The notes: generated by a model from the letters alone, not told the origin. Shown: positions 51,926-61,487, numbered from the stretch's first letter. The stretch: 64,000 nucleotides of DNA from Arthrobacter sp. ISL-28 (GCF_018613875.1 NZ_JAGGPJ010000024.1:36796-100795); one strand, 5' to 3'. Made by a program: numbers and translations.

Positions 51926-52867
51926 CTAGCCATATAGGCCCGTGCTCAAATAGCGGAGGCCGGAGTCGACAATAACCGTGGCCACGGTTGCTTCCGGACC
52001 AAGCCGCTTAGCCGCTCGAAGAGCCGCAACAACGTTTCCCCCGGACGAGGTACCGGCGAAAATACCTTCCTCCCGAGCGAGCCGACGGGCCATATCAATC
52101 GCTTCCTCGGAGGACACTTGGTCGACCACATCGACCTCCTGCGGTTCCCACAGCGGCGGGATAAAGCCGATGCCGATCCCTTCTATGCGATGCGATCCTG
52201 TCGGCCCTCCCGACAGTACCGCCGACTCGGCTGGCTCCACAGCAATGACGTGCAGCCGTGGCTGATGGCTGCGAAGGGCGCGGGCCGCGCCGTGGATGGA
52301 GTGGGCGGTACCGACGGACTGGACAAGGGCATCTACCCGCCCGCCTGACTGCTGCCAGATTTCCTCCCCCAAGGGCAGGTACCCATTGATGGCGTCATGG
52401 TTGTTGAGTTGGTCGCAGGGCCAGTGGCCCGGCTGCGTGCTCACTTCGCCCGCCCTGGCAATCATCGCTTTGATCAGCTTCTCGGTGATCCGTCCCTGGT
52501 CGCTGGGCACATCCTCCACTATTGCCCCGAACGCCTCCATGGTGCGTCGTTTCTCGTTGCTGAAGGCGTCAGAGAAGACGACGTGAAGCTTGTACCCTTT
52601 TGCCGCGCAGACGAGGGCCAGGGAGATGCCGGTTGTGCCTGCCGTGTATTCGACGACGGTGTCCCCCGGTCTTATCTCGCCACGTTCTGCAGCACCATTA
52701 ATGGCTGCCAGCGCCATCCGGTCCTTCATGCTTCCGGTTGGATTCGCCCATTCCAGCTTGGCCAGTATTCGCGCCGATCCCGTAGGGACGATGCTTTGCA
52801 GCTCAACCAGGGGCGTAGAGCCAATTGCTGCGAGGACCCCGGGACCAAGGTCGGTTTTGCCTTCCAT
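51926..52867 (-). CDS. Cysteine synthase/cystathionine beta-synthase-type PLP enzyme
   Basis: A 313-residue fold-type II PLP protein. PLP lysine Lys48 in NPTGSMKDRMAL, the substrate loop EYTAGTTGISLALVCAAKGYKLHVVFSD, QLNNHDAINGY, and the phosphate-contacting GTSSGGNVVAAL are visible. It would catalyse beta-replacement reactions such as O-acetylserine sulfhydrylation. It differs from standard CysK in TAGTTG (usually TSGNTG), so its substrate may differ. The neighbours give no pathway clue. Confidence 0.85.
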   Translation of the reverse strand: MEGKTDLGPGVLAAIGSTPLVELQSIVPTGSARILAKLEWANPTGSMKDRMALAAINGAAERGEIRPGDTVVEYTAGTTGISLALVCAAKGYKLHVVFSDAFSNEKRRTMEAFGAIVEDVPSDQGRITEKLIKAMIARAGEVSTQPGHWPCDQLNNHDAINGYLPLGEEIWQQSGGRVDALVQSVGTAHSIHGAARALRSHQPRLHVIAVEPAESAVLSGGPTGSHRIEGIGIGFIPPLWEPQEVDVVDQVSSEEAIDMARRLAREEGIFAGTSSGGNVVAALRAAKRLGPEATVATVIVDSGLRYLSTGLYG

Positions 52868-53437
52868 ACCGTCGCCTCTCGATGGTCAGGGAGCAAATAT
52901 ATTCCTCCAAGTCCAGTTTGCCCACTCAGTTTCATCTCATCACCAGTCGCTCCAAAGCTCGTTCTGCGGCTCGCACACAGCACGAATCACGCGTGTAATC
53001 TGGCGTGCGGCGCATCCGCTGCGGGACCGGTTTTAGGTCACGCGTCTGCTCACAGGCGCGACGGGTAGTAGTCGTGTAGCTCATGAGCTGGTGCTCCGTT
53101 CCCTCGGGCAGTGCTTGTGCCTGGCTGACCGGCTTCCCTCTCCCCCACCATGTTTTTTGCCTCCGGCAATGAGGTTCTGCCTCTTCGTAGGGCAAAGGGG
53201 AATCTTCTTCCCGCCCGGACCGGTAATAGTCTGGCGAACCTCCGTGTCGCCGTCCACGACCGTTAGCTCGACCTGAGTACGGCAGAGCTGCGTTTCGCTG
53301 GGCATCACGGGACGGATATCTGTCACGCGCACAAGATCGGAACGATTGCTCTTGTTTTTCCAGCCACGCGGCCTCATGGGGCTTCAAATCACTAAGGCTT
53401 TCCAGATCCTGCCCCCGGCGCGGGTCTTCAGTATTTA
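52868..53437. other. Intergenic region upstream of the MarR-MFS operon
   Basis: A minus-strand frame (53081-53377) contains MPSETQLCRTQVELTVVDGDTEVRQTITGPGGKK, which reads like a natural protein, but no family, start signal or partner supports it. Nothing else was recognised. Confidence 0.4.
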
Positions 53438-53485
53438 GTTGCTGTAAGCAACCATACCCTGTTATGGTTGCTTACGGCAAGCAAC
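53438..53485. promoter_or_regulatory. Two MarR-type operator palindromes
   Basis: GTTGCT-GTA-AGCAAC at 53438-53452 and GTTGCTT-ACGGC-AAGCAAC at 53467-53485. The two are also arranged as an inverted pair around ACCATA/TATGGT. They lie 13-60 bases upstream of the marR start and are almost certainly the autoregulatory binding sites of that repressor. Confidence 0.85.
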
Positions 53486-53497
53486 TAGGAGGGCTCC

Positions 53498-53977
53498 ATG
53501 ACAGTTGAGCCGAACACGGCAGCTGAACTCGTCCGCCGGATTTTCGACCTGCAGCGCGCAGTCCGGTGCCTCACCGTTTCAGATACACGCGGAATCGAAG
53601 CGGGCGTTGCCCTACAGGGTGTCCTGCGTTTTGTGGGGGAAAAGGAATCCCGTGCCACGAATCTCGCCGAGCGGCTGGGTGTTAGCGCGCCCGTCCTTAG
53701 CCGGCATATTGCAGAACTCGAGGAACTCGGGCTGGTTCACCGCCGGCCTGACCCCGACGACGGCCGGGCTCAGCTGGTGGCTCTCACGAACGCCGGCCGG
53801 GCCAAGCTCATCGAAATCGAAGACCGCCGCGTCGCCACCCTGCAGGGGTACCTGCAGGAGTGGAGCCAGTGCGACGTCGAGGAGACGGCGAAAATACTCC
53901 ACAAACTTGCGGACTCCCTGACGGAATCCGCCCGGGCAAAGACGCTGGCCGGAGCCAGCGCACCCACCAAACGCTAG
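53498..53977 (+). CDS. MarR-family repressor
   Basis: A 159-residue winged-helix regulator from ATG 53498 with AGGAGGG upstream. The DNA-binding part is SRATNLAERLGVSAPVLSRHIAELEELGLVHRRPDPDDGRAQLVALTNAGRAKL, the MarR pattern with the DGR wing. It is followed by an EmrB-type efflux gene 10 bases later, so it is the local repressor of the pump, likely relieved by a toxic aromatic ligand. Confidence 0.92.
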   Translation: MTVEPNTAAELVRRIFDLQRAVRCLTVSDTRGIEAGVALQGVLRFVGEKESRATNLAERLGVSAPVLSRHIAELEELGLVHRRPDPDDGRAQLVALTNAGRAKLIEIEDRRVATLQGYLQEWSQCDVEETAKILHKLADSLTESARAKTLAGASAPTKR

Positions 53978-53987
53978 GAGCACATTC

Positions 53988-55634
53988 ATGGCCAGCCACG
54001 CCCCCGCACTCGGGAGGGCCACGTCAGGCCCTTCGGCTCATCCGCCGCAAGCCGCCATGACCCACCGGCAGATAATGGAGGCTCTGACCGGCCTTCTTGC
54101 CGCTTTCTTCACCGCGATCCTCAGCAGTACCATCGTGGCCAACGCGCTTCCCACCATCATGTCCGAACTCAAGGGCACCCAGACGGACTTCGCCTGGGTC
54201 ATCACCGCCGCGCTGCTTGCCAACGCAGTCACGACGCCCATTTGGGGCAAGCTGGCTGACCTGTTCGACAAGAAGGTGCTGGTCCAGCTCAGCATCGTGA
54301 TCTTCGTGGCGGGATCGGTGATGGCCGGCCTATCCGAGACAATCCCGCTGCTGCTGACCGCCCGCGTTGTCCAGGGCATCGCCATGGGCGGCTTGACCGC
54401 GCTGGCACAGGCGATCATCGGCTCCATGATCCCACCCCGGAACCGCGGAAAGTACTCCGGCTACATGGGTGCAGTCATGGCCGTGGGCACAGCTGGCGGA
54501 CCGCTGCTGGGTGGCTTTATTGTTGATAGCCCACTCGGCTGGCGCTGGACGTTCTTCGTCTGCGTCCCGCTTGCCGTCGTCGCACTGGTCCTGCTGCAGA
54601 TTACACTCAAGGTCCAGCACGTCAAGCGGCCTGCCAAAATCGACTGGCTGGGATCTATCCTCCTCACCTCGGGCGTCAGCCTGCTCCTGATCTGGGTGTC
54701 GTTCGCTGGCAACCCCGACTACTACGATTGGTGGTCCTGGCATTCGGCACTGATGGTGGGCGGCGGCGTCGTGCTGCTGGCGCTGCTGCTGGTGGTCGCA
54801 GCCAAGGTTACGGACCCCATCATTCCGCTGAAGATCATCTCGGAGCGGACCACCGCCCTGGCCATCTGGGCTTCCGTGGCTGTGGGCGTGGCGATGTTCG
54901 GATCGTCGACCTTCCTGGGCCAGTATTTCCAGGTGGCGCGGGGCGCGAGCCCCACCGAGGCCGGCCTGCTGACCCTGCCCATGATCGCAGGCAACCTGAC
55001 AGGTTCCGTGGTATCAGGTCTGCTAATCAGCCGCACAGGCAAATGGAAGCGTTACCTGACCGCAGGTTCAGTCCTGCTGATCGGCGGGCTGGGCCTCGCT
55101 GGAACGATAGACCACACCACCGAGCTGTGGCAGGCCGGAGTGTTTACCGCGATCCTGGGGCTTGGGCTCGGAATGCTCCTGCAGAACCTCGTCCTGGCCG
55201 TGCAGAACACCGTCAGCGCCCGTGACATCGGCAGCGCAAGCGCGTCCGTGGCGTTCTTCCGCTCCGTAGGCGGTGCAATCGGCGTGTCCGTACTGGGCGC
55301 GATCATGAGCAACCGGGTCAAAGAACTGGCTGCGCAGCGCTTGTCCGATGCGGGAATCCACTCAGGCTCCGGGACGTCTGCTGCCAGCCTCGATCTGGCT
55401 GACATGCCTGCCCCAATTCGGGAGATTATGCGGGCGGCCTACGGCGACGCTACCGCGGAGATCTTCCTGATCGCCGGCGGAATCGCGGTCGTTGCCCTCA
55501 TCGCCGTGCTCCTGATCAAAGAACAGCCGCTCCGGAGAACTGTGGAGATCCGCCCGGAAGGCGCTGCCACCGACTTGAAATTGGCTGAGCTGGACCCTGG
55601 TGCGTGCGCCGTTCACCACTGCTGTCGTCCGTAA
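53988..55634 (+). CDS. DHA2-type (EmrB/QacA) multidrug efflux transporter
   Basis: A 548-residue, about 14-segment MFS exporter. Family marks: FFTAILSSTIVANALPTIMSEL in TM1, WVITAALLANAVTTPIWGKLADLFDKK (motif A), RVVQGIAMGGLTALAQAIIGSMIPPRNRG (motif B) and GGPLLGGFIVDSPLGWRWTF (motif C, antiporter). It is co-transcribed with marR. The C-terminal tail (about 25 residues, ending CAVHHCCRP) is Cys/His-rich and may be a decayed extension. Export of aromatic or cationic toxicants is expected. Confidence 0.9.
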   Translation: MASHAPALGRATSGPSAHPPQAAMTHRQIMEALTGLLAAFFTAILSSTIVANALPTIMSELKGTQTDFAWVITAALLANAVTTPIWGKLADLFDKKVLVQLSIVIFVAGSVMAGLSETIPLLLTARVVQGIAMGGLTALAQAIIGSMIPPRNRGKYSGYMGAVMAVGTAGGPLLGGFIVDSPLGWRWTFFVCVPLAVVALVLLQITLKVQHVKRPAKIDWLGSILLTSGVSLLLIWVSFAGNPDYYDWWSWHSALMVGGGVVLLALLLVVAAKVTDPIIPLKIISERTTALAIWASVAVGVAMFGSSTFLGQYFQVARGASPTEAGLLTLPMIAGNLTGSVVSGLLISRTGKWKRYLTAGSVLLIGGLGLAGTIDHTTELWQAGVFTAILGLGLGMLLQNLVLAVQNTVSARDIGSASASVAFFRSVGGAIGVSVLGAIMSNRVKELAAQRLSDAGIHSGSGTSAASLDLADMPAPIREIMRAAYGDATAEIFLIAGGIAVVALIAVLLIKEQPLRRTVEIRPEGAATDLKLAELDPGACAVHHCCRP

Positions 55635-56304
55635 TCCGGTGAAAACCTCAACCCAGCGACGCCCAGCAGAACGCTGAGCGGATAATCAGTCTTGGGGGCG
55701 ACGAAGCCTGGACTTAACATGTGTACACCGATTCTGGAGCCGGCCCTGGCGACGGTGAGCCGCTTTGCTGCGCAGACCGCAAACAACTATAAAGTCCCAT
55801 GAAAAGGATGCATACAAAGCACCAAATATATCTCACACTCTTTGCCCACTCCCCCGTTCCGTAAGCCCATCCGTGCGCCATTGATCGGGCCCACAGAACG
55901 GCCGCGATGACAGCGCCTAATGTCGTCTTCTGCCGGGAAGGATCCTGTGGCCGAAGTCGTTTACACCCAAGGTCCGCAGGTCGCCGTTCGCGCCGATATT
56001 GCCGCCCGCGAGCACGTCAGCCCCGGTGCGGATCGGGCTTGTTCTGTCGCAACGAGGCGCGGACTAGCGTCAGTGGATCCACTGTTTCGCCTATGATCCG
56101 GTCGCTCTCTCACTCATGAGAGGCGGCATCAACCGTGCGACGCGCGGTCTGAGCGCGATAGAACTCCCCGCGCGCCCGGATGGTGGCGCGTTCCTCGTCG
56201 CGGTCTGGGTTCGCCGCACACCTTTGCGGGCACCCCTGTCACGAGACGCACACCATCGCCGGTGAACGCGGCTAGGGCGTAATCGGCATCAACGGCCCGC
56301 CCAC
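55635..56304. other. Decayed intergenic sequence
   Basis: No supportable gene. The composition is GC-rich with chance frames; no IS end was recognised. Confidence 0.4.
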
Positions 56305-56499
56305 CTGATCCAGGAAAACGACATTGTCATCCTGATCACCCATGCCCAAATAACTACCGGGGAAGCCAAAGCCTACGAGCCCCGAGTGGTCCCCGTAGAC
56401 CAAGCCAACAAAGTGACCCAGCTGGGCAACGGCCCCGCCGAACGCCTCACACCAGGGCTCCTGCGCCCGCCGCACGCCCTCAACAACGCCACACTTTAA
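56305..56499 (+). pseudogene. Unrecognised gene fragment (C-terminal)
   Basis: In one plus-strand frame the sequence reads LIQENDIVILITHAQITTGEAKAYEPRVVPVDQANKVTQLGNGPAERLTPGLLRPPHALNNATL and then TAA. The composition is natural and the end is clean, but no start codon or ribosome-binding site precedes it, so it is probably the 3' end of a lost gene. I do not recognise the family. Confidence 0.3.
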
Positions 56500-57278
56500 C
56501 CGGACCATGAGCACTGGTACCCCATCGCAGTTCTGCCGAAGCGCTGAGGACCCACTATCGGAACCGAGGGCGTGCCCCCATGATCGAAGTCCCCTTGACG
56601 GTCCCGCGGGCAAGAATGTCCTCCCCGAGTGACCAATAAAGGTCGATGCGCAGCAGCGCATTTCCGGTTCGTTGCGCTTGGATCCCGGCACCCGTACGCA
56701 AGTTTTCAGGGCCTACGGCAGGTTCCCGTAGTCTGCCGGCAGGTCGATACCTGAAGACGTCACGCCTTCAACCCGACCGATCAGCAAATGCACCACAAGC
56801 TGTGGCACAAATTGGCAGTCCGTCCCTCCTATAGCAGCGGCAACCAGGGCAACGAGACGTAAGGGTGCTTATCGGCATGCGGCTGCTCTGCGACGTCTCG
56901 CCATTCCGTCATGCGGTCGCCCAACAGGCTGGCAATGAATAGATATGAAAGAACGGCAAGGCAGCAGGTACCGCACTTCCGGACATCACAGTAAAAATCC
57001 CCAACGTCATGCAGTCGACCCCGCAGACAATCATGAACGGTACCGAAGGAAAAACCCTCGACCCAGGAAAGAAGGGCGGTGAACGTCATGGGCTACATGC
57101 ACGGCTGCGTTATGTCCCCGCCGGCCACAGTAATCCGAGGAAGACCGCCCGTGGGCGTCAAGCAGCGCCGCATTCCTTCGTGTGGGGCAAAAAATCATGT
57201 TGCACTCCCCCGAACCCACCATGAAGAAGCAGAACAACCACCAAAAGCCGAGCAGGAGGAACCTGGCCACCAATGAAA
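56500..57278. other. Decayed intergenic sequence
   Basis: Only chance-like frames on both strands. No RNA gene or repeat was seen. Confidence 0.35.
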
Positions 57279-57300
57279 AAGGGCCCCCGAAGGGGCCCTT
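57279..57300. terminator. Compact GC hairpin terminator
   Basis: AAGGGCCCC / GGGGCCCTT with a CGAA tetraloop, an A-run on the left side. On the minus strand this gives a stem followed by a T-run, the classic Rho-independent form, and it lies next to the tRNA 3'-end fragment read on that strand. Confidence 0.75.
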
Positions 57301-57357
57301 CACAACACAACATGTGCACACTCAGAGGCAAAAAAGCCCCTGAACAGGGAAAACACG

Positions 57358-57378
57358 TGCCCGAGATGGGACTCGAAC
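57358..57378 (-). repeat. tRNA 3'-end fragment, possible attachment site
   Basis: Read on the minus strand, the sequence is GTTCGAGTCCCATCTCGGGCA, i.e. a canonical tRNA T-loop (GTTCGAGTC) followed by the 3' acceptor strand. Upstream sequence does not complete the T-stem, anticodon arm or 5' acceptor strand, so there is no tRNA gene here. A 3'-terminal tRNA identity segment is exactly what tyrosine-integrase elements leave at one boundary, and a degraded integrase gene lies about 2 kb away. Confidence 0.55.
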
Positions 57379-57467
57379 TGCATTCTAGGCCTTGCACGCA
57401 CCGGGAAGCGGCGAAAACATGCGGAATCCGAGGCAATCCGCAGGCTTTACCACCCAATCCGCAGCAG

Positions 57468-57492
57468 TAAGTGTTGACATTGTCAACACTTA
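57468..57492. promoter_or_regulatory. 25-bp perfect palindrome containing TTGACA
   Basis: TAAGTGTTGACA (57468-57479), a central T, and its exact complement (57481-57492). Each arm holds TTGACA, the -35 hexamer of sigma-A promoters, so repressor binding would block a promoter in either direction. No intact gene lies immediately downstream on either side; it may have served a lost gene of an integrated element. Confidence 0.6.
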
Positions 57493-58098
57493 CTTTTTGT
57501 CTACATTCGTCCTAAATCTATCTCACTGCTGCCTCCCGGACCGTGCCCCAGACCCTTTTCGGTTCGGAGTGGTGACAAGAAACCCTGCAGGAAGCCAGAG
57601 GGCTACTTCGCGCCCGAGGCTCGATACGGCTACCACAACCCGAAGCAGACGGAACCGCCGGCACACCAGCAGCAGCCCACTGAGGACAAGGCTGCAGTTG
57701 GCCCCAGTGAATGTTTAGAACAGAGGTGGGTGCCACACACTAAGCAGACCCCCGAGGACTGCCTAGGCAGAATTGGACTGCTGCTGAACCGCCGCGTGTC
57801 GGGGCTTGAGGACTTTTGGACAGAAGGGAGTTAGCTCCGTTCTGCTCCAGTATTCATCGTATCGAGGGACGTCAAAAGGCCCCTTGCTAGCCGGTGCCTA
57901 CGCGGAGGGCTGTACTGGGACCTCTTGGGCCAGCATTGTCTTCCCGGCTCCCGGAGGAGTGTGTTGGCGATCTCCGGCACCGCGATGGAGTCGCCGGCTC
58001 CGCAATGTCGCACTGAATCTGGCCGACCTGGAGTGGATCCTCGCACCGCCGCCTCCCCGGCCTTGCCGACGCACCGACCTCGCCAGGGACGCACGACC
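57493..58098. other. Decayed sequence
   Basis: One plus-strand frame (57570-57830) reads PEGYFAPEARYGYHNPKQTEPPAHQQQPTEDKAAVGPSE, of natural composition but unrecognised. On the minus strand near 57910-57960 PPGAGKTMLAQE resembles the Walker A motif of ComM/Mg-chelatase ATPases, too short to call. Confidence 0.35.
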
Positions 58099-58346
58099 AT
58101 GGCGATGGTTATCGCTGCCGCGATCTTCCTGCGCTGGATGCCCTATCACGCCTGGTTCGTCGGAACTCTCGCTGCAGGGGTCACCGCCCTAGCCATCAAC
58201 GTCACGCGCAAGCGCCGCGTCCGGCGCGCCGGGAGGGGTATCTACCAGGAAAGCATGCCCCGGACCTCACCTCGACGGCGGCGGTCGCGGCCAGCGTCGT
58301 CATCCTCGGAATCTACACCGTCCTGTTCCTGCCATTCGAGCCATGA
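58099..58346 (+). pseudogene. Small membrane protein gene, frameshifted
   Basis: ATG 58099 opens MAMVIAAAIFLRWMPYHAWFVGTLAAGVTALAINVTRKRRVRRAG; after a frameshift near 58235 the other frame continues GYLPGKHAPDLTSTAAVAASVVILGIYTVLFLPFEP and stops at 58344-58346. Joined, this is an 82-residue protein with two hydrophobic helices. No family is recognised. Confidence 0.45.
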
Positions 58347-58468
58347 CCTGCTCCCTACAACCAGCATGGGGCTGCTAAGACCTCCGGACGATCACCCACG
58401 GCCCGAAAGGTTATTCACGGGTCTGTGACTCGTGTCCGCAGACGCCGTGTGCGGTCGGGTTTGCGTGG

Positions 58469-58963
58469 TCATTGATCCGGGTTCGTTAAGACGATGTGTT
58501 GGCGACGTGGATCGTCCAGCGTGTTGCATTCGACCACTGACGCCATGAGAGAGATCACATTGCGGACGCGTTGTGAGTACCCGCGTGTGGCGCGGAGTCG
58601 CTGTCGCGTAGATGCTGCCGGGTTGGCTGGGCGGCTCAGCATGGTCCGATCGGTGGGGGTCTGCGCGCCGCGTGCCGGGAGACGGGCGACGCGGCTCAAT
58701 GTGTCGGCGGTGGCGCGGAGCCGGATGATCTCCCCGTGCTGCGCGGCCAGACGGGCCAGGGCCTGGCCACGGAAGTCGCCGAGTTCTGCGATGGCCTGTT
58801 CCGCCTGTGTCAGACGGTCCCTGAGCTTGGCGTTCTCAGTCTTGAGTCGATCGACCTGCGCGATCTTCTTGTCGGGGGTGGTCCCGGTGTTCTGAAGTCG
58901 CTTGAGTCGGTCCTCGAACTGCACCACACCCGCACCGTGGATCCCGTACTGATGGACCCACAA
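58469..58963 (-). CDS. DUF6262/TnpC-like transposon accessory protein (uncertain)
   Basis: A 164-residue frame with a central coiled coil: DRLKTENAKLRDRLTQAEQAIAEL, FRGQALARLAAQHGEIIRLRATADTL, then RVARLPARG. This heptad-rich region resembles the C-terminal part of DUF6262 proteins, which accompany tyrosine-recombinase transposons of the Tn554 type. The N-terminus (MWVHQYGIHGAGVVQFED) is not family-like and the usual helix-turn-helix part is missing, so it may be truncated. A degraded integrase lies nearby, in agreement. Confidence 0.4.
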   Translation of the reverse strand: MWVHQYGIHGAGVVQFEDRLKRLQNTGTTPDKKIAQVDRLKTENAKLRDRLTQAEQAIAELGDFRGQALARLAAQHGEIIRLRATADTLSRVARLPARGAQTPTDRTMLSRPANPAASTRQRLRATRGYSQRVRNVISLMASVVECNTLDDPRRQHIVLTNPDQ

Positions 58964-59131
58964 CCGGTCGGTGTTGCGTGGCTTATTTACGAGTGCCCAG
59001 ACTGCGGCGAGATCGCCACGTCGCGCTAGACAGCGGCTGGTGAACCCCCAGGGACGTCCCCAGCCCGTTACATTCCAGTATGTATACCGGGGAGGACTGG
59101 CGCGGTCCCTGTAGCGGCGCGGGGCGCGCGA

Positions 59132-59287
59132 TTAGTACCAGTACCGCCTTCCGGCAAGAGGGCGTCCGATTGCACCGAGCGCGAAAAGCACGAGGCCGAT
59201 AACAGCCAGAATCCACCCAATAGTTATCAGGATTCCAATGTTGAAAATATAACCAAGGATTAGTAGAACAACACCGAGTGAGAGCAC
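59132..59287 (-). CDS. DUF6131 family small membrane protein
   Basis: A 51-residue protein from GTG 59287 with AAGGA 6 bases upstream. Two hydrophobic helices (LSLGVVLLILGYIFNIGILITIGWILAVIGLVLFALG) end in the family tail GAIGRPLAGRRYWY. Such proteins are common and often repeated in actinobacterial genomes; function unknown. Confidence 0.75.
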   Translation of the reverse strand: MLSLGVVLLILGYIFNIGILITIGWILAVIGLVLFALGAIGRPLAGRRYWY

Positions 59288-59460
59288 TTTAGTCCTTACC
59301 TTTCCAAATATTCGGACCAACCCTAAGTTGCAAGCCGGTTCCTTGCGCTCGTCTCATTCGTACCACACCGGGTTGTGGAGTGGAACAGGAACCTTGTACA
59401 GATGTCCGTCCCAGCACCGTCCTTTTTAGCGCGGCATACACGCCACCGCCAGGTTCACCT

Positions 59461-59809
59461 TCACCTCCGTCCGGTGCTGGCGAACAGCGCCCGCGCCGAC
59501 CGGTAGGTGAACGGCTCGGCGGACGCATACTCCTCATCGATCGCGCACCGGTAGAACAGCGACAGGATGCTCATGTGCTGGCCCCACGTCGTCGCCGCGA
59601 ACCTGCCCTTCACCGGTCCGGCCGCCCCATGCTCGGCATACCGGCTCAACCCGGCCTTCCATCTATTCACCACCGTCGCGGACCGCGGTGCAGCCGGACC
59701 GTCCTCGAACAGCAAGTCGTCATCGACCAGCACCGGCACCCCCTTCCGGGATCACCGGCCTGTACTCGAGATCCCCGGACTGCCAGCCTTGCGACGAGAA
59801 GAAACTCAT
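59461..59809 (-). pseudogene. Tyrosine integrase, N-terminal fragment with frameshift
   Basis: From ATG 59809 one frame reads MSFFSSQGWQSGDLEYRPVIPEG; at a run of five G (about 59740-59744) the frame changes and continues VPVLVDDDLLFEDGPAAPRSATVVNRW, then SRYAEHGAAGPVKGRFAATTWGQHMSILSLFYRCAIDEEYASAEPFTYRSA. This is the SAM-like core-binding domain of transposon-type tyrosine recombinases. About 30-40 residues between NRW and SRYAEH are missing, and the catalytic domain is gone. It is a dead copy. Confidence 0.7.
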
Positions 59810-60307
59810 AATCACGAGCTCTGACAATAGAAACACCACGCTACTGTCACGCAAAGCCCAAACACCGAGAGGCCGCCCACCTCAAAGGCTTATCGCAACA
59901 GGGGAACTAAGCGCAGACAATGCGCCGCAGACAGTGCGGGCTGATGTCCTTCTACGCCGGCTTTGCGGGCAATCCCGCTGAACCGTGCGGAATGCCTCTG
60001 ACCGGTTCCAGGCTCGGAACCACATCAGCACCGCTGGTGCCCAGGTTGAAGTTCAGTGCCTAGACAGCAGGAGCCAGCACGGTGTCTCGACCTTCCGCAC
60101 GCTTTCGGACGGAGGCCTGGATCGCTGTACCGGTAGGGGCCGACGGCATTCGCGACGTCGTAGACGGAACCTGATAACCCCGCAGTATCCTCGCAGGACA
60201 ATCGGTTATAAGGTCGAAAACGTCGTCCAGCTCGACACCCCGGATCAAGTCCAGCTCAAGCGGGTACCCGTCCCATGAGTTCTTGGTCTTCGCATCCACC
60301 AAGGAAT
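59810..60307. other. Mostly decayed sequence
   Basis: On the minus strand (60170-60302) NSWDGYPLELDLIRGVELDDVFDLI reads like part of a real protein and may be the continuation of the gene whose end is annotated at 60308. No start or family was recognised. Confidence 0.35.
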
Positions 60308-60529
60308 TTATGACCTGATTTTCGAACGCCCCGGGTCTTCCATCTCAATGCGCTTGCCTTCCGCATTCAGGATGACCCCCGCATAAAGATACGGGGCCTC
60401 GGTCTCTGCGTCATTGACGTTTATGTGGGCATGTATGGCGCCGGGAACGGCTTCGCGTAGTGCGGCCGCTATCTGTGGAACCAGTTCGTTTCGCAACTTG
60501 ATATCAAAATCCGGATTTACCCCAGCCAT
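60308..60529 (-). CDS. Unrecognised 73-residue protein
   Basis: From ATG 60529 with GGTGGGG upstream: MAGVNPDFDIKLRNELVPQIAAALREAVPGAIHAHINVNDAETEAPYLYAGVILNAEGKRIEMED. The amphipathic helix followed by a strand-rich part has natural composition. No family is recognised. Protein-like sequence beyond its stop suggests that it could be a longer gene cut by a nonsense or frameshift change. Confidence 0.35.
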   Translation of the reverse strand: MAGVNPDFDIKLRNELVPQIAAALREAVPGAIHAHINVNDAETEAPYLYAGVILNAEGKRIEMEDPGRSKIRS

Positions 60530-60779
60530 GTCCCCACCCATTAGTAGTAGTCTCAGAGGGCTCATGAGCCCGATGCCAGCACTCCATCGCGCAGGGACCG
60601 GCAATTGATCTACCTGCGTGAGATGCTTGTGCGCCATAGCGCAATTGCCCTAGCATCTCGCCTGCTCCTGGTTCCGCAGCCTCCGGCCAACGACAAACCA
60701 GAGCGATGAGATCCTGTCTCCCGTACGATGAACAGCGTCTGATCACTCTGGTCTTTGTGGGAACTTTGAGCAATCCGGA

Positions 60780-61000
60780 ATACCCGCAGCAGGAACAGCC
60801 GCGCGTCTTCGATACTTCATTCGGCTACAAGACCGATAAGCCTTCGAGGACTAATCCCGAAGGCGATAAGGACGGTCAGATGCTCCGGTTGGACCATGAG
60901 CTGCTGTGGTCCAAAAAGCTGCCCTCCGGAGATGTTTTCGCCCCGCGCATTTCATCAGCTGGGCCGAACGAGTACCGCACGAGCCGGCGATCCGATGTGG
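60780..61000 (+). pseudogene. DUF6994-like gene fragment
   Basis: One frame reads RVFDTSFGYKTDKPSRTNPEGDKDGQMLRLDHELLWSKKLPSGDVFAPR, resembling the N-terminal part of DUF6994 proteins (FDTSFDYKTDxP then LLWSKxLPSGExF). The similarity fades after about 60970 and no start with ribosome-binding site precedes it. It is probably a remnant. Confidence 0.35.
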
Positions 61001-61487
61001 CTCTTCGTTGGGAATGGCAGTTCAGCCTGTACCACGGGGTTGCGTCGAAGGTATTGGTACACCGTTTCCCCGCTGGGGCCATTCTCGCGGGCGAGCTGGG
61101 ATTTCGATGTGCCGGCCGCGGCGCGACTGGCCAACTCGGCGGCCAGTGCCGGGTCCAGAATTCACTTTCGCCCCTGTAGACACCGCTTGTTTTGCGCGGC
61201 TCGCAGGAGCCAGTAGATCTCCTTCTATCTATCTTGTGAGCATGACTTTGGACCAAGTGCTTCTCATAGTTGTGCCAATCGTGACAGGCGGTTTCGCCTT
61301 GGCCGGTAGCTGGTTCGGGTCACGGCTCGGGAGGAAAAACGAGCACGGGCAATGGGTGAGGAATCGGAGGCAGGCAGGCCCTGCGATTCGAACGAACGGC
61401 ATTTACTGTATAACCGCCACTAGACAAAGCGGCCTATGTCAAGGGTGGCATCTTGAGAGTTCGGTCGCCGTTTCCCGCAGCCGGGTT

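Noticed and set aside
57340..57450. A complete tRNA gene on the minus strand
   Set aside because: Only the T-loop and 3' acceptor strand are present; no matching 5' acceptor, D-arm or anticodon arm can be folded.
57900..57970. ComM/Mg-chelatase ATPase fragment (PPGAGKTMLAQE)
   Set aside because: Only a dozen matching residues around a Walker A motif, too short to separate from chance.
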